Positions 33,815-46,681 of a stretch of 64,000 bases of DNA are shown here, piece after piece (positions within the stretch are counted from its first letter, which is position 1; each line of letters starts with the position of its first letter). The translations under genes and the position numbers were made by a program. Below the pieces are notes generated by a model. That model saw nothing but the letters and a program-made list of their open reading frames with translations, was not told where the DNA came from and searched no databases. This DNA is from Riptortus pedestris (taxonomy: Eukaryota; Arthropoda; Insecta; Hemiptera; Alydidae), in contig CM032232.1 of the NCBI GenBank assembly GCA_019009955.1, positions 56,938,001 through 57,002,000 of the forward strand, in the 5' to 3' direction.

Positions 33815-36004
33815 TATATATATATATTAGAAGGATCTATCAAATAACCGGTCTCATTGAAAATTTATTATTCTAAAATTGTTGTCAATACATTTATTTC
33901 CTTCTCTGAAATTTATGGTGTGTGTTATTTGAACATTTTAGTTTTCAGTCTTAAGTAAACTTCCACCCCTACTCATCTCACATTAATAGTAAGCTGATAT
34001 GACTTTTCCAAGTTATATACGGCTTATTTGTTATGTGAGCTAATTCTTTTATGATCACTTGATGTAAAGTGACCAACTTTCAGTAGTTGATTGGATGTAT
34101 TCTACATTATGAAACACCAAGTCTGCTAACACAACACCACCGTGAATGTAAAAATTAAGTGAGTAAATACAAACGGTAATATGAAATCTTTCCCCTCTGA
34201 AGCATCTGAAATGTAAACAAACAGGTCTGCCAATGGCAAGAAAGGCACCGGAAAGAAAAGCAATAACTGAAATATATCAGAATGTAACATTAATTTTATT
34301 GAAAACTAGGGACTATATCTAATAATGAATCAGAATAATTTTTATCTCAGTCAATCAAATTTTAGTAGTCCAAGAATTTTAAGATGGGGAGGGTTACAGT
34401 TTTGAACGGACCTCGTTTTCATTATCTACTCTACTAGGTAGGATCGATGGACATTTGAAGAAAAATTACGTCATGAGTACTATCTCAATAGCAGATTTCC
34501 CTGAAGGGAAATCTGTTGACAGAGTTGTCATGGTGATCTTTGGGCTCACTATTCATACCTTAATTGGGGAACCAACAGCTTTAGAGTGAAAAATTAACTT
34601 AAATTTGGTTCAAAACTTCTTTCAAAACAATCAGTGTGTCGAGTAAACACAAGAAAAATAATTAAGATAAATCGGAATGTTGGTTTTTACAAAGAAAAAC
34701 ATTTTAACATACATGCATACTGGGAGTAAAAAATTATAGTTGAAATTTTAATGTAGAAATTACCAATTTATTGCAATATTTTATTCAAAATATTGTCCAT
34801 CATTTGCTATACATTTTTCTCGTTCGTGCTGTTTTAAGACACTAGTCATCTAACCATCTCACAGTGTTTCAATTAGCACAATCTAGTTAGTCTATTTAAA
34901 ATTATAAAATATTGTATTGGAATAATGTGAATGATTCTTCAAAACATAATCTAATATTTGTTTATAACTGGTACACTCCACCATGTGAGTAATAGGGTCC
35001 AAAGGTAAGTATCCATTGCAGTGGAATAGAACTGTTGTATTCAGAAATATCAAAACATCAGATTCAAACTTTAACAAATGCTACCATGACCTCCACTTTA
35101 TTTCAAGGTTCCACTAATGTAAGGCCATGTAAAAAATTTCATCAATCAATCAGTATTACTCAGTTGGTGGCTTCTTCAGAAGTAGCAACAGGGAAAAGGA
35201 ACATTACTAAGCCAATTATGCTCATAAATGAATGTCTAAATAATCACTGGATTGGATGTTCAGCTTATCAAAATTTGATGTAATATTGAGAACTAAATAC
35301 AGTTGAATTTGAAAACTACTGACTTAGATCCAGAGAACTTTATCTTAGCCTGTATTAATGGTAATATATGTGTTGTAGCATACAGTAAATCATAAAATCC
35401 TTATTCATAGTACAGAAGTAATAAAATCTGCAATAGTTCCAATTGGGCAGCTTTCAAATGCAAGGAACAAAGATTGGGGCAGACTCCAAGAGCACACAAG
35501 AAAGCCTTCACGTATTGCCATGAATACAGATTTACTTTCAATGTTGATCATTATATCTGAAAGAAAGAAGGTGGGTCCATTGTGCCTAGTGATCTTGAAG
35601 TTGATTATAGTTCCTACAGTAGAGCCTTTACCTCAGTCAAAATTATAAGAAGACTTATCTAATGCAGTTTACATTGTTTATAGTATTTTATACTATTAAG
35701 TTTTTATTTATATCCGTTTAATAATTGTATTTATTTAGTATCTACCACTTAATATAGATACACTTTTTTTTTTTTTTTAATTTTCCTCTTATTCTCCTGA
35801 TAATCCACATTGATTCAATTTTCAATTAATTACATACTTAATTGGTCAAAACAGATGTAAAAATACGGGAAAATAATTTTGTCCACCTAGCTTTGTACTA
35901 ATCGAAACACTGCATTTTGATAAAGTTTCTTGGAAAATGTACTGTAGCTTAGCAAGTGTGCCATAGTTGCAAATAAATAATAGCAGGATGGAGCCGGCGT
36001 GCAG
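33815..36004. other. Intergenic with repeat relics
   Basis: The segment 33900-34540 contains arms of the palindromic MITE-like family (TTTTCAGTCTTAAGTAAACT, GGACATTTGAAGAAAAATTA, AGCAGATTTCCCTGAAGGG). The remainder, including an 82-codon frame at 35035-35283, has no recognisable gene. Confidence 0.5.
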
Positions 36005-36797
36005 GGATATGTTAATAATCAAATTATTTTTATGTCATCATCGTGTTGTATATGTATATAATTCTACACAATATTTTTATATTACCCTTTTCCTGAGCAT
36101 ATATATTTTTTATATATAACATAATCATAGATTATAATATTATTATAGTAAAAAGTACGGAGTTTCGTTGTTTTCGATTTAGTTTTTCGTGTCCTATAAC
36201 ATTGCTGTCCCCTCCTGTAGTTTTTTGTGTATACCTCATTCAAACTTCCTTGTATGGCAAAAGTTCATATAACGAAAGTTACTTTGAATAACAAAACAAA
36301 CAACTTTTGTTATATGCACGTTTGCCGCAAAATGAATGTTACTAAATACCGCAATTTTATATTTCAGACCTCCCTTATAACCCCCACTCCTGTTTGTACC
36401 TCGAAATTTTAATATAGCTTATAATCAGTGAGATGTTAATACAAAATCACATACGGAGTTTCATATAGTTCGGTTGAGTCTTTTGTGCCATATAAAATGG
36501 TAGTTTCAAGCTTATAACTCATTTATACTTCGGTATACGACAAAAGTTACTCTAAATAACAAAATGTACAACTTTTGTCAAGTGCATATTTGCCGAAAAA
36601 CCAATAGGAAAGAAAATATCGCTGTTTTTAATTTCAGGCCTCCCTTATAACCCCCACTCCTGTTCGTCTCAGAGAATATTAATAAAGCCTAAGTTGGGTT
36701 AGTAGTAATATACATACCATGTTTCATAAAATTTGGTTAAGCTGTTTACGATTCTATAAAGGACATACAGACAAACATTCATTTTTATATATATAGA
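36005..36797 (-). mobile_element. Helitron family copy H2, degraded
   Basis: Minus orientation. The left part has GTTAATAATCAAATTATTTT as in the 3' region of other copies. Two internal units carry ATAACCCCCACTCCTG (about 36376 and 36648). The right end TTTTTATATATATAGA|T matches the family 5' end (TC first on the minus strand), but the usual segment next to it is deleted. The 3' CTAG end is missing. Confidence 0.65.
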
Positions 36798-37878
36798 TGA
36801 AGATGATGGTTGATTCAAAACAATCATTTGCTACCTGTGGCCTTCATTATTAAAAGGTTTGCCAGGTTTTAGCAGATCATGGCTATGTTGCAATTGAAGT
36901 TAATGTTTCGTCTGAAGTTGAACCTTAATTTGAAGTAATCCCAAAGTAGATACACTTTTTATCAACTCACAATATGATAAAGGAATGACTTTATTTTGTC
37001 CCTGGAGAGCAGTATTACAAACTTTTTTAGATTTTGTGTTAGGTTTGATTCATACAAGTGTTGTTCCATACCGGTGATCTTCCACATTGGTCCAGCAAGT
37101 AAGTTTACAGGCTCAAAAATCCATATTAAATACTATTGTTATTTGAAACTTATACCTTTAAAGAAAATGGTGCAGTTTAAAGGTAACTACATCATAGTTA
37201 CTAAGGTCGTTTATGGACAAATTCCAATTTCTTACACACCTGTTAATCCTTTAACAATAATAGTGTGATCATTACAAAGATATCAACCTGATGACATACT
37301 GACTATATTGGAGCCATTGATAGACAGATTACACTGTAATGTACTTTTCCACTTTATAAAGACAGAAATCAACTAAAGAAAGGAATCCTTAACTCATGAA
37401 AACAGAAATATAGTAGAATTGTGTTGCTGTGTCTAACCAAGTCTGGTGATCCTGAGTTTACTGATAGCAAACAAGGCTTGAGTACAAACAACAAATAGAA
37501 AGTTTCTCCACGCAAGGAGCCCAAAAATGCATTAAATATTAAAAAGTACATCAATATCTAATTAATAGGATTATTTTATTTGTTAAATAAAGATATAATT
37601 AGTAATTTCTATTGAGCTACATCATTTAAGATGGATGTCAAAACTTACACAACTGCAATAAGAAAGATACCTAAATTTAAATAGATAATCATAACTTCAT
37701 AAGCTACTTGTCACTACTTAAAAGCCAGCAATGATTTGTCAGTGATGTTTGTTTTTTGCCATTTAAAGTTTCCATTACAACTTAAGGATAAATGCACGCT
37801 GACTTGATACATTTACAAGTAAAATGACATGTATTTTAATACATTTGTACCATTCTTTCATGAAACCTAGTATATATA
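36798..37878. other. Intergenic, nothing recognised
   Basis: Unique-looking AT-rich DNA. The 90-codon frame at 36996-37268 has no identifiable domain. Confidence 0.4.
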
Positions 37879-38836
37879 CTAGCTCAGATACCTGGCTTCG
37901 CACGGGAATTCACTTGAGGCTGAATGGTGATGGAATTTTTTTGGCATTGCAAAATATTTTGACATTTACCCTTCCCAGTGTTTAGGATTAATACCCTTCG
38001 TTTCTGTGGATTTGTTAATAATGAAATTATTTTTTTATGTAAGACTTCACTGTCCTCCATATTGTCATATTTCCCGTTTCCTGTGCATTATGCATAGATT
38101 TAAATTATTAAGGACAAAATATAATAATTTGAATTAATTTTTCCAGGTGAGGGTACCTGGTAGTTCATATTGAAGAGAATTGTTGAGCAAATTTCTCTAA
38201 ATAACAAAATAAACAACTTCTGTTGTGTGCATATTTGCCGAAACCCCAATAGGAAACGAAATATCTCTATTTTTAATTTCTGGCCTCCCTTATAACCCAC
38301 ACTCCTGCCCGTCCCTAGAAATGTTAAAATGGCTTATTATAAGGCAGGCGTTAGTGCTAATACAAATACCGAGTGTTTTATTTAGTTCGGTTGAGTCTTT
38401 TGTGTCAAATAAAATGTTGACTCCCGCAGTAGTTTTTAACGTATAACCCATTTATACTTAGGTGTAGGACAAAAGTGTATATAACAAAAGTTACTCTAAA
38501 TAACAAAATAAACAACTTTTGTTATGTGCATAATTGCCGAAAATGCATTAGGAAACGAAATATTGCTATTTTTAATTTCAGCTATTCCTTATAACCACCA
38601 CTCCTGTTTGCCTCAGAGAATATTAACATAGCCTAAAGTCTAAGTTGGGTTAGGAGTAATATACATACCAAGTTTCATAAAATTCGGTTCAGCCGTTTAT
38701 GCGTGTAAAGGGAACAAACAAACAGACACCAGAGAAACAAAATGCAGTTATGGTGTCTATGACATGTGAAACAAAAAGTTATCGTGAAATTTCGCGAAAA
38801 AAATCAATGTACAGACAGAGGTTACAATTTTATAGA
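37879..38836 (-). mobile_element. Non-autonomous Helitron, copy H3
   Basis: Both ends are visible. The plus strand starts A|CTAGCTCAGATACCTGGCTT (3' end on the minus strand, with the hairpin-forming GGCTTCGCACGGG region) and ends GGTTACAATTTTATAGA|T, that is, TC first on the minus strand. Inserted between A and T as Helitrons do. Two internal units are marked by the CCCACACTCCTG/ACCACCACTCCTG motifs near 38296 and 38594. Confidence 0.8.
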
Positions 38837-39463
38837 TATATTAGAAAATTCTATGATTAACATTCATTATTTTTTTCCAAAAGAAAACAAAAAAAATTCC
38901 ATCCTTTTACAAAAACATTAGTGTAAGGTTTCGAGAAACCTTTGTTGAGGAAAGAGGCGTTACACTAAAAGTTTAAAATCATTAGGAACCTACGTGGACA
39001 GTCACATCATATCCTCCTTAAAACATATAAATATATAGAAGGAAAATTATTTAAACATTTTAATAAATACTATATTTTATTAAAGATGAGAAGTGATGAA
39101 AATACATCCAAAACAACACACCACTCAAATACAAAATGATTTATGTTAATTAAATCACCAAACCAAAATCAATTTAAAGGCTAATAAAACATTTATTAAT
39201 TTCACTTATATATTTAAAAATAAATAACTACTGAGTCCATTCACAGACATAAACTATCGAAAACTAACAATTTTGTTTAAATCAATCTAAAATTGAAAAA
39301 GTCCAGTGATTCAATGCTACATAATTAGCATATATCTTCAAAGGTCCATACACAACATTAATCTCATCCTTAAAAGAATTATTTACATATTATGTACAAA
39401 TTCATTTATAAAATACTCTAAAATGAAAAATAGTAAAAAAATTCACTCGCACACACAAGCCAC
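38837..39463 (-). other. VMA21-like 3' flank
   Basis: AT-rich. A minus-strand AATAAA at 39192-39197 would give a 3' UTR of about 290 nt. No other gene seen. Confidence 0.5.
39192..39197 (-). terminator. Candidate VMA21-like polyadenylation signal
   Basis: AATAAA on the minus strand, about 270 nt after the stop codon. Confidence 0.4.
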
Positions 39464-39881
39464 TTAATCTTGTTTGCTTGGCTTAGCTTCAGACGTGTAA
39501 GCCCTGTATATGTAAAAACCCAGGGCTACATGCAGGACTGCAATTGCAGAAATAGCTGAATATACATTGCTAGGAACGCTGGCCAGTCCCAGCAAACCTA
39601 AAGAAAAGAGAAAGTTCTTGTTAACTATTTGATACTTTCAGGAATGGCCATTTACAAATAATGTTATGACCTACCATCAAATATAAGCATTTTGGACCCA
39701 AAGAATGTTATTACAGGCAGAGCTATGATAATAATGCAATAATAAAATACAGTCCTGAACAGCCGAAAATCTGACAACTCCTGCAAAGGTAAGAGAATAT
39801 TTACATACAATTAAAATATAACATTTCATCATATTTGGTAAAAATATTTATCTATGACAGTACCCTTTCTGCTGGAGTCAT
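39464..39881 (-). CDS. VMA21-like V-ATPase assembly factor
   Basis: VMA21 is an ER membrane chaperone for assembly of the V-ATPase Vo sector. Three coding exons on the minus strand: 39881-39864 (ATG, 18 nt), 39780-39675 and 39597-39464 (TAA). Splice borders are GT-AG and phases match; the product is 85 aa. Two hydrophobic spans (about residues 13-34 and 53-72) are separated by a polar turn, with KMLIFDG near 36-42 corresponding to the family's K-Y-I-F-E-G block. The C-terminus is SKQD, like the KQD end of the vertebrate protein. The protein is slightly shorter than usual at the N-terminus. The start lies six codons before the first splice, so an additional upstream exon is possible but not seen. 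Neighbours on both sides are Helitrons. Confidence 0.85.
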
Positions 39882-40617
39882 TTTAAGTAATTTCAAATTT
39901 CGTTAAAGCAAAGTGCCTTATAATATAATGCATAAACTTAAGTCACAACGGATACACGCCCACTTCAATTCTTATTGATGAAATCCTAAACAATTCGGTC
40001 TTCCAAAGAGAATGTCATCGTCCAAAGAGATAAGATGGATAATCCGACCCGATGAAAATATCTACTATATTTCGTCACTAGTGAATATTAACACGATGAT
40101 TTCAAGTTATGCAATTCCTTAATATCTCTTAGTAAATCTAAAAGTCTCCTGGACAATAGGAATTTATTTATTGACGAACTCATTAAATAAAATTCTTAGT
40201 CCTACCTTACCTAAATAGGGTGATAACCTATAGATAAATCTCCCTATTAGTCTTAGTATCACAAAGTCGATGCTAATAAATAACATTTTTATCTCAAACC
40301 TACGTAGAAAAGACGGATTCTAGTACTTGCAAGGAAATTTTAAACTTACTATCAGATATTTCATATGTTTTATACAATTAGTAAGAGGTTTTGGATTATC
40401 TTAAACCCGAAGGAAGACCTCCACCCAACAAATAAACGTGTTACATTTTCAAAAATGTTTTCATTCGTACTTAATTAATATCTGAATGTCTTGAAGTCTT
40501 AATATTCAAATTAAATAACTACGTGGATGTTAAATCATTAGGGAATTAACATCACAACTTATCTGAATGGTACTCATTCCTCGCGAAAGCTTAAGATGAA
40601 GCAGCATGCATATTGTA
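39882..40617. other. Upstream flank of the VMA21-like gene
   Basis: No gene seen. The segment 40160-40245 has a SINE-body fragment in plus orientation (GGAATTTATTTATTGACGAA, then CCTACCTTACC). Confidence 0.4.
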
Positions 40618-41681
40618 TCTATATATATATAAAATTGTAACCTCTGTCTGTACATTGATTTTTTTCGCGAAATTTCACGATAACTTTTCGTTTCACATGT
40701 CATAGGCACCATATCTGCATTTTGTTTCTTTCGTGTCTGTTTGTTTGTTTGTTTGTTTATTTGTTTGTTTGTTTGTTTGTTACCTTTTCACGCATAAACG
40801 GCTGAACCGAATTTTATGAAACTTGGTATGTATATTACTACTAGCCCAACTTAGACTTTAGGCTATATTAATATTCTCTAAGACGAACAGGAGTGGGGGT
40901 TATAAGGGAGGCCTGAAATTAAAAATAACGATATTTCGTTTCCTATTGCTTTTTCAGCAAATATCCCCATAACAAGAGTTGTTTATTTTGTAATTTAGAG
41001 TAACTTTTGTTATATGCACTTTTGCCATATACGGAAGTATAAATGAGTTATACGCTAAAAACTATAGCGGGAGTCCACAATTTTATTTGACACAAAAGAC
41101 TCAACCGAACTAAACCAAACTCGGTATGTGAATTAGCACTAACGCCTTCCTTATAACAAGCCATACTAACATTTCTAGGGACGGGCAGGAGTGGGGGTTA
41201 TAAGGAAGGCCTGAATTTAAAAATAGCGATATTTCGTTTCTTATTGCATTTTCGGCAGATATGAACGTAACAAAAGTTGTTTACTTTGTTATTTAGAGTA
41301 ATTTTTGTTATATACACTTTTTTCGTATACCGAATTATAAACGAGATATACGCTAAAACCTGTAGCGGAAGTGAACAACTTTATTTGGGGCAAAAGACCC
41401 AACCGAAATAAATAAAACTCGGTATATGTATTAGCACTAACACTTTAATTATAACAAGCCATACTAACATTTCTAGGGACGGGCAGGAGTGGGGGTTATA
41501 AGGGAGGCCTGAATCTTCAAATTTTATTATTAACAAATCCACAGAAATTACGGGTATAAACCCTAAACCCTGGGACGGGTAAATGTCAAAATATTGTGCA
41601 ATGTAAAGCCTTGCAAAAAAAAAATACCATCACCATTCAGCCTCAAATAAATTCCCGGGCGAAGCCGGGTATCTGAGCTAG
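40618..41681 (+). mobile_element. Non-autonomous Helitron, copy H4, complete
   Basis: Best-preserved copy. It starts A|TCTATATATATAAAATTG, then AACCTCTGTCTGTACATTG, and ends with the hairpin CCCGGGCGAAGCCGGG followed 8 nt later by CTAG|T (41678-41681). There is no target duplication and no terminal inverted repeat, as expected for Helitrons. Three internal units of about 300 bp are marked by GAGTGGGGGTTATAAGG at about 40889, 41188 and 41489. A (GTTT)n tract lies at 40736-40781. It contains no Rep/helicase ORF. Confidence 0.9.
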
Positions 41682-43334
41682 TGTTGACATAATTCCAGAT
41701 GCCTCTGTTCCCGTAAAGAGCTCAGGATAACTATAAGACTTAGGACAATCCTTTATCATAACGAAAATTACTTCCTGCCACTGAATGAGATGAGAAAGTC
41801 CCTTTATCATAGGATAAGATCCCCAACTAAATCACTACTGAAATTCGTAAATTTGCAAAGAAACGAGATATAGCTCTTCTGGTGGGAAGAAAGGCAGATT
41901 AAGTGCTTATTGATCCCTAAAATAACCTAGGACAATCCTGTATCTAATAGTAGGACTTGGAACAACAAGAGCAGTAAAATATAAATCTGTTGTATAAGTT
42001 GTAACGAGCTGTGGGCTTTAAAAGTATTATGTAATTACTCTAAGTACTTATAGCCCTTAGCATATAAATGAAACAAGGAGTATTTCTCATATTAGCTAGA
42101 ATATTATTTTATAATCAAAGTTACTTCGCCTCGTAATTTCGAGAGTTAATTTTTGAATATATGGACGCACAAATAATGAACGTATTTAATACAATGCTTT
42201 TCCCTTCTTAGGCCCTCATAAAATAAATATATTTTGTAAAAAGGTAATGTATCTCCCTGAGCGGGAAAATGTCCACTGATTAGCCACCACCGCTCTACAA
42301 ATATTATACTAAGATCTAAACAATTGGTATATACATACATTTGTGCCAAACCAACGATTTATAAAAAGTCTGTTACGTAGGTACTGCGCAAACTGAGCAG
42401 ATTTCCCATGTGTTAGAATAACACACTACTGATCCTATCTCATGTGTCAGGAGTACAACCTTAATACCTGATTTCCCTAAAGGGATATCAGCTAATAATC
42501 CATGACATCTTGTTCTGAATTGTTCTTTGTCTCGTATTGTTTTTGAATTTTTTCTTTGGACTATTAATTTTCAGCATCTAAATAGGTATAATTTTATTAT
42601 TATCGAATAAAGGTTCTATATCCTATGAAAAAGTCTAATTATTGTTAATGTTCTCCTAGTCACCTTTAAATATTTGCCAAAATTAAACGTAATAGGATTT
42701 TAGGGCTGCATAAAATTAATATTGGCTGAGAGTTTTTCAGTATTAGTAAAAACTAAGAGGTAGAAATTTCTCTGCTCTTGGCATCTATCACCGTGAACAT
42801 TTTATCTAAGTAGCAGTGATTTTGTTCTTTAGTCGGTGAGGGTCAGCTGTGATATCTTTTGTGGTTTTAATTTTAGGTATGAGTTTTTATTCTTCTTCTC
42901 TATATTAAAGTTAATTATTCAAGAAAATATGGAAATTATTTTCAAATTAAATGTAGAACATATTTTACTGATTTTTACGTTTTTGGAATGTTCCAGTTCT
43001 TCCTTTTTTAACCAGACCTAGGAATCTCATTATTTGAATTTTGATACTAAACTCCTTTGCCAATGTTTAGGATATGAAAAGCAATTATTTAATATTTGAG
43101 CTAAAAATTTGAATAAATATGTGTCCAAAGTTGTAATTGGATGAACTTTACTTAATAGTTGATCAATTCTTTTTTTTTAGGACTATCATTGTCTTTTTTT
43201 ATATGAATATTATTTTTTAAGGCCTTTAAGTGTCTACTTGCCGATTACAGTGAATTGTAAAAAAAAAGTTACATTTTTATACCACTATTGATAGTCAGGA
43301 TGAGTTATCAGCTGGTTGCCCAGCATCCTTTTAT

Positions 43335-43520
43335 TTCTAGGGTGGGACTAAGAGCCTTTATTTCGTGAGTATTTTACTAATTAAAGTCATATTGCCCTCA
43401 TGGGAATCAAACCCAGGATTTGATTTAACAAATAAGTCAATAATTTTTGAGAGAAAATTTGTTGGCACCTGGCAGGAATCGATCCTGGATATTGACTCAG
43501 TCCTTTTTTAACTGGGAATC
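43335..43520 (-). repeat. Degenerate tRNA-SINE sequences
   Basis: GGGTGGGACTAAGAGCC, a diverged AT body and GGGAATCAAACCCAGG (antisense B-box-like), then a second antisense B-box-like GGCAGGAATCGATCCTGG. Two overlapping or nested SINE heads are likely. Confidence 0.5.
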
Positions 43521-43926
43521 TGATACGACTACGAACCTGTTTTAAAAACAATTCTCTCTTAGCCAAATTCTTCAAATACGTCGCACTGTGTTGATTGATT
43601 GAAGAGACATAATTGCCAATTAAGAACTTCGAGCAGAAAACTCCTGCCAAGTATAAACATTGTATTTATATATATTCAGGATGTAGTACTCCCTATATTA
43701 AGCCAGAATACAATTATTGTCTCTCATATGGCAATCAATGAAGGGTGTTTGTATTTGGAGAGTTAGACTTGGAGAAAAGTGTTTTTTATATGAGTATTTA
43801 AGGCATTCTTAAAAATAAAATTTTAAATTCCAGATGTGGTCGGTTTAAGTGGAAATGTTAAGTGTTATTTGAACCTCTGGAGCTTAAAATGTACATTTGC
43901 TAGCTAATGATGTTTGTTATAAATCA

Positions 43927-43927
<1 letters not shown>

Positions 43928-43966
<39 letters not shown>
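43928..43966. repeat. Poly(A) tract of 39 nt
   Basis: Pure A run; possible retroposon tail. Confidence 0.85.
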
Positions 43967-43968
<2 letters not shown>

Positions 43969-44264
43969 AAAATTTAGGAAACTCCTAGTATATGAGAAGT
44001 TAAGGTTTTATTACCTGAGAAGGGAGATCTATCCAATATAAAATGAAATATTTGCAATCAAGGGCCGCCTTATAGCTTTAGCAGATGGTCAGCTTGATGC
44101 ATTTCAAATTTCGGTTGTATTACAGGACAATGGTTGCTACTTCTTCATTCGTGTTACTATTCAATTGTGACAAGATGGTGAGCTGTCACTGGAGAAACAA
44201 TCCTGAGTAGTCATTGGTTAAAAATTCAATGCCAAAGCCCAATGACTACAAAGCTAAATCAAAT

Positions 44265-44330
44265 TTCGAGTGTGATCCCAGAATTTGAACTTGGTATAAC
44301 GCATTATTCACTACACCACTGCCACACACT
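44265..44330 (-). repeat. tRNA-like SINE head, second family
   Basis: The minus strand reads GTGGTGTAGTGAATAATGCG (A-box-like) and then AGTTCAAATTCTGGGATC (B-box-like). There is no clear acceptor stem, so this is a SINE head rather than a tRNA gene. Confidence 0.5.
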
Positions 44331-44536
44331 TCATTTTTCTTGTGAAGAAAACATAACTTTAGGATAGCAGATGATTTCATTTTTTATAAATCCAAGAATT
44401 TCTTGTACAATAATTACTCCGTTAGTAATGAAGTACCTTTAATAAACAGATTTATTAAGTAAGGTATGCTATTTTAAATACTTAATAATTATTATTTCAA
44501 ATACTAATCTAACATACTTTGCCATAGATTGAAAAC

Positions 44537-46621
44537 ATGCCACCAAAACCTCCTCCTGATGACTCTCCCTCCAAGAAACCTGATGACCTTTCCTTTAAAA
44601 CTCCCACTGAATCCTCAGAAAAAACTGATAAAGAGAAGTTGAACAAACCAGAGCCTAGATCTACTAAAAAATATATGCAATTAATAGAACGGATTTCAAA
44701 ACCAACTAAGAAGGAAGGTGCACGGAAGGATTTGGCAGTTGAAGATCAACCATTTGAAGTTAAGAAAAAGGTAGAAATTAAAAGGCCAGAAGAAGAAGAA
44801 CTGAAAAGGAAGCTTTCAGCATTATCTTCTAAGCTGGAAAAGCTGAAATCAGAAACCAAATCAGTCCTCAGTGAAACCTCGTCTAAGATATCTCAATTTG
44901 AAAAACCTGTAAAGGAACAATTGCCACCTTCTTCCACTAAAGATTCTCCTATGAGAAATTTTCCATTAAAATTGCCTGAAGAAAATTCATTTCCTAAAAA
45001 TCAGCCTTCTGGGTCAAGCCTATTTTCTAAGATAGTATCTAGCCTGAAGAATATAAGGCTTCCTGGTAAAAGGTTGTCCTTTTCTTTTTACTTAACTTAG
45101 TTCTTTTTATTGGCTCTCTCATTGTTTGGCAATGGTCATGTCAGACTTATTAATCTCCATCATACTCCTCTTCCTTTTTCCTAGTTAATTTTTAAACTTA
45201 GTAAGTTTTTAGCAGATTTCCCTTAAGAGAAATCAGCTATTGAGGTTATATTCATGTTTTCATTTATATGTTACTGCTCTGTCAGTTACAATTTTTGCTT
45301 AGTCATTACCAAACTCAATATTAAGTGTTTTATTAAAAACTAAAGATCAAGTTTTTTATTGTGAAATCGGACCAGGGTATAGGGGAATTATGATATTGGC
45401 AAATTTTAGTCTTCTCTAGCCCCCCTCCCTCTCTTAATGTGACTTGCATTTCAAGAACAGACTAAATTTCATGCCCTGTTTACATAGACTTCTTATTTCA
45501 TATGTCACAAAATATTGATTCACTTGAAAACTGACAAACAATTAATAGAAATGAGAAGACCAAATTAAAAATAGCACAACATTTGGAGATTGATTGTATT
45601 GAAAATTCCAGAATGGTTTTTTAACTGTCCCAAATCATTTTTACTGATTTCTCTTAATTATCCGTGGGTGCATATTGGATTTCTAACATTTAATAGCAAC
45701 AATAAAATTCAACATGACTTTGTTTAAAAAATACATTTTAAAAGCCCGTCACACAGGGGCTGCGTAACCTAAGCAGAGTTCCCATGTGAAGTTTTACAAT
45801 AGATAAATCTACATACTGGTAACAAACACTTAACACCACCATGAATATTAAGTGAATAACTACAAACGGTAATGAGAAATCTTTTAGTAAATTTTAATAG
45901 CCTCCCAATGGAAAACATCTAAGTTGCTGTAATTCCTCTAGACCAGGGGGAGGGGGGGGGGTTGAAAATTCAAAATATCTCTGTTTTATACATCAGATTG
46001 AAAAATTGAATAGTAAAAATTTAATGTTCTATGAATGTTGTTATATATGTTTTTCAGTGTCTTGATTATTAACAGAGATATTTGCATTTTTTAGTTTTCA
46101 GCCTTCAGTAAACCCCCCTCTCCTAATCTTGACATATTAATAATAAGCTGTTACATCATGAACCACTTCTAACTAAGGTTAAATACCAATTATGGTTTTC
46201 ATTGAACTTTTACTTTGTGAGATGCATGCAAATACGTTATATGATGATGTTATCAATTAAGTTTGTTCTTTACTTGAAAATGTTTATTATATCTCTACCA
46301 TACTTGATATTTAACCATTTCAGTCAAGGCTAAAGATCATTTTGTTATTGACTAAAATCGGACTTGGAATGGTGGGGTTTAGAGAGGGGGATTCGAAAAT
46401 TCAAAATATCTCCATTATTATGACTCGGATTGTAACTATCTACCAATAGCCAAAAGTCTATGCTGGGTTAGTAGTAATACATGTGCCAAGTTTCTTAAAA
46501 TTCGGTTTGGTAATTTAGGCATGAAACGATAACAAACAAATAACCGAAAAAGTATTGTGCTATTTTTAGAAAATAAAAATGTACAGACAGAGGTTACAAT
46601 TTTATATGTTATATATAATTT

Positions 46622-46681
<60 letters not shown>

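Larger units (their letters stand above)
41682..44527. other. Intergenic with SINE relics
   Basis: The segment 42365-42500 carries a terminal motif of the palindromic MITE-like family. A TCG|GTGAGG donor at about 42834 could end a non-coding first exon of the 44537 gene, but nothing confirms this. The short frames at 42836-43021 and 43387-43650 are not supported as genes. Confidence 0.4.

Noticed and set aside
35035..37268. Two 80-90-codon frames suspected of being transposase remnants
   Set aside because: No catalytic motif or terminal repeats could be found.
40736..40781. (GTTT)n tract considered as an independent minisatellite
   Set aside because: It is part of the Helitron 5' region; shorter versions occur at the same place in other copies.
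44265..44330. Possible tRNA gene
   Set aside because: A- and B-box-like segments exist, but there is no acceptor stem or anticodon arm; treated as a SINE head.
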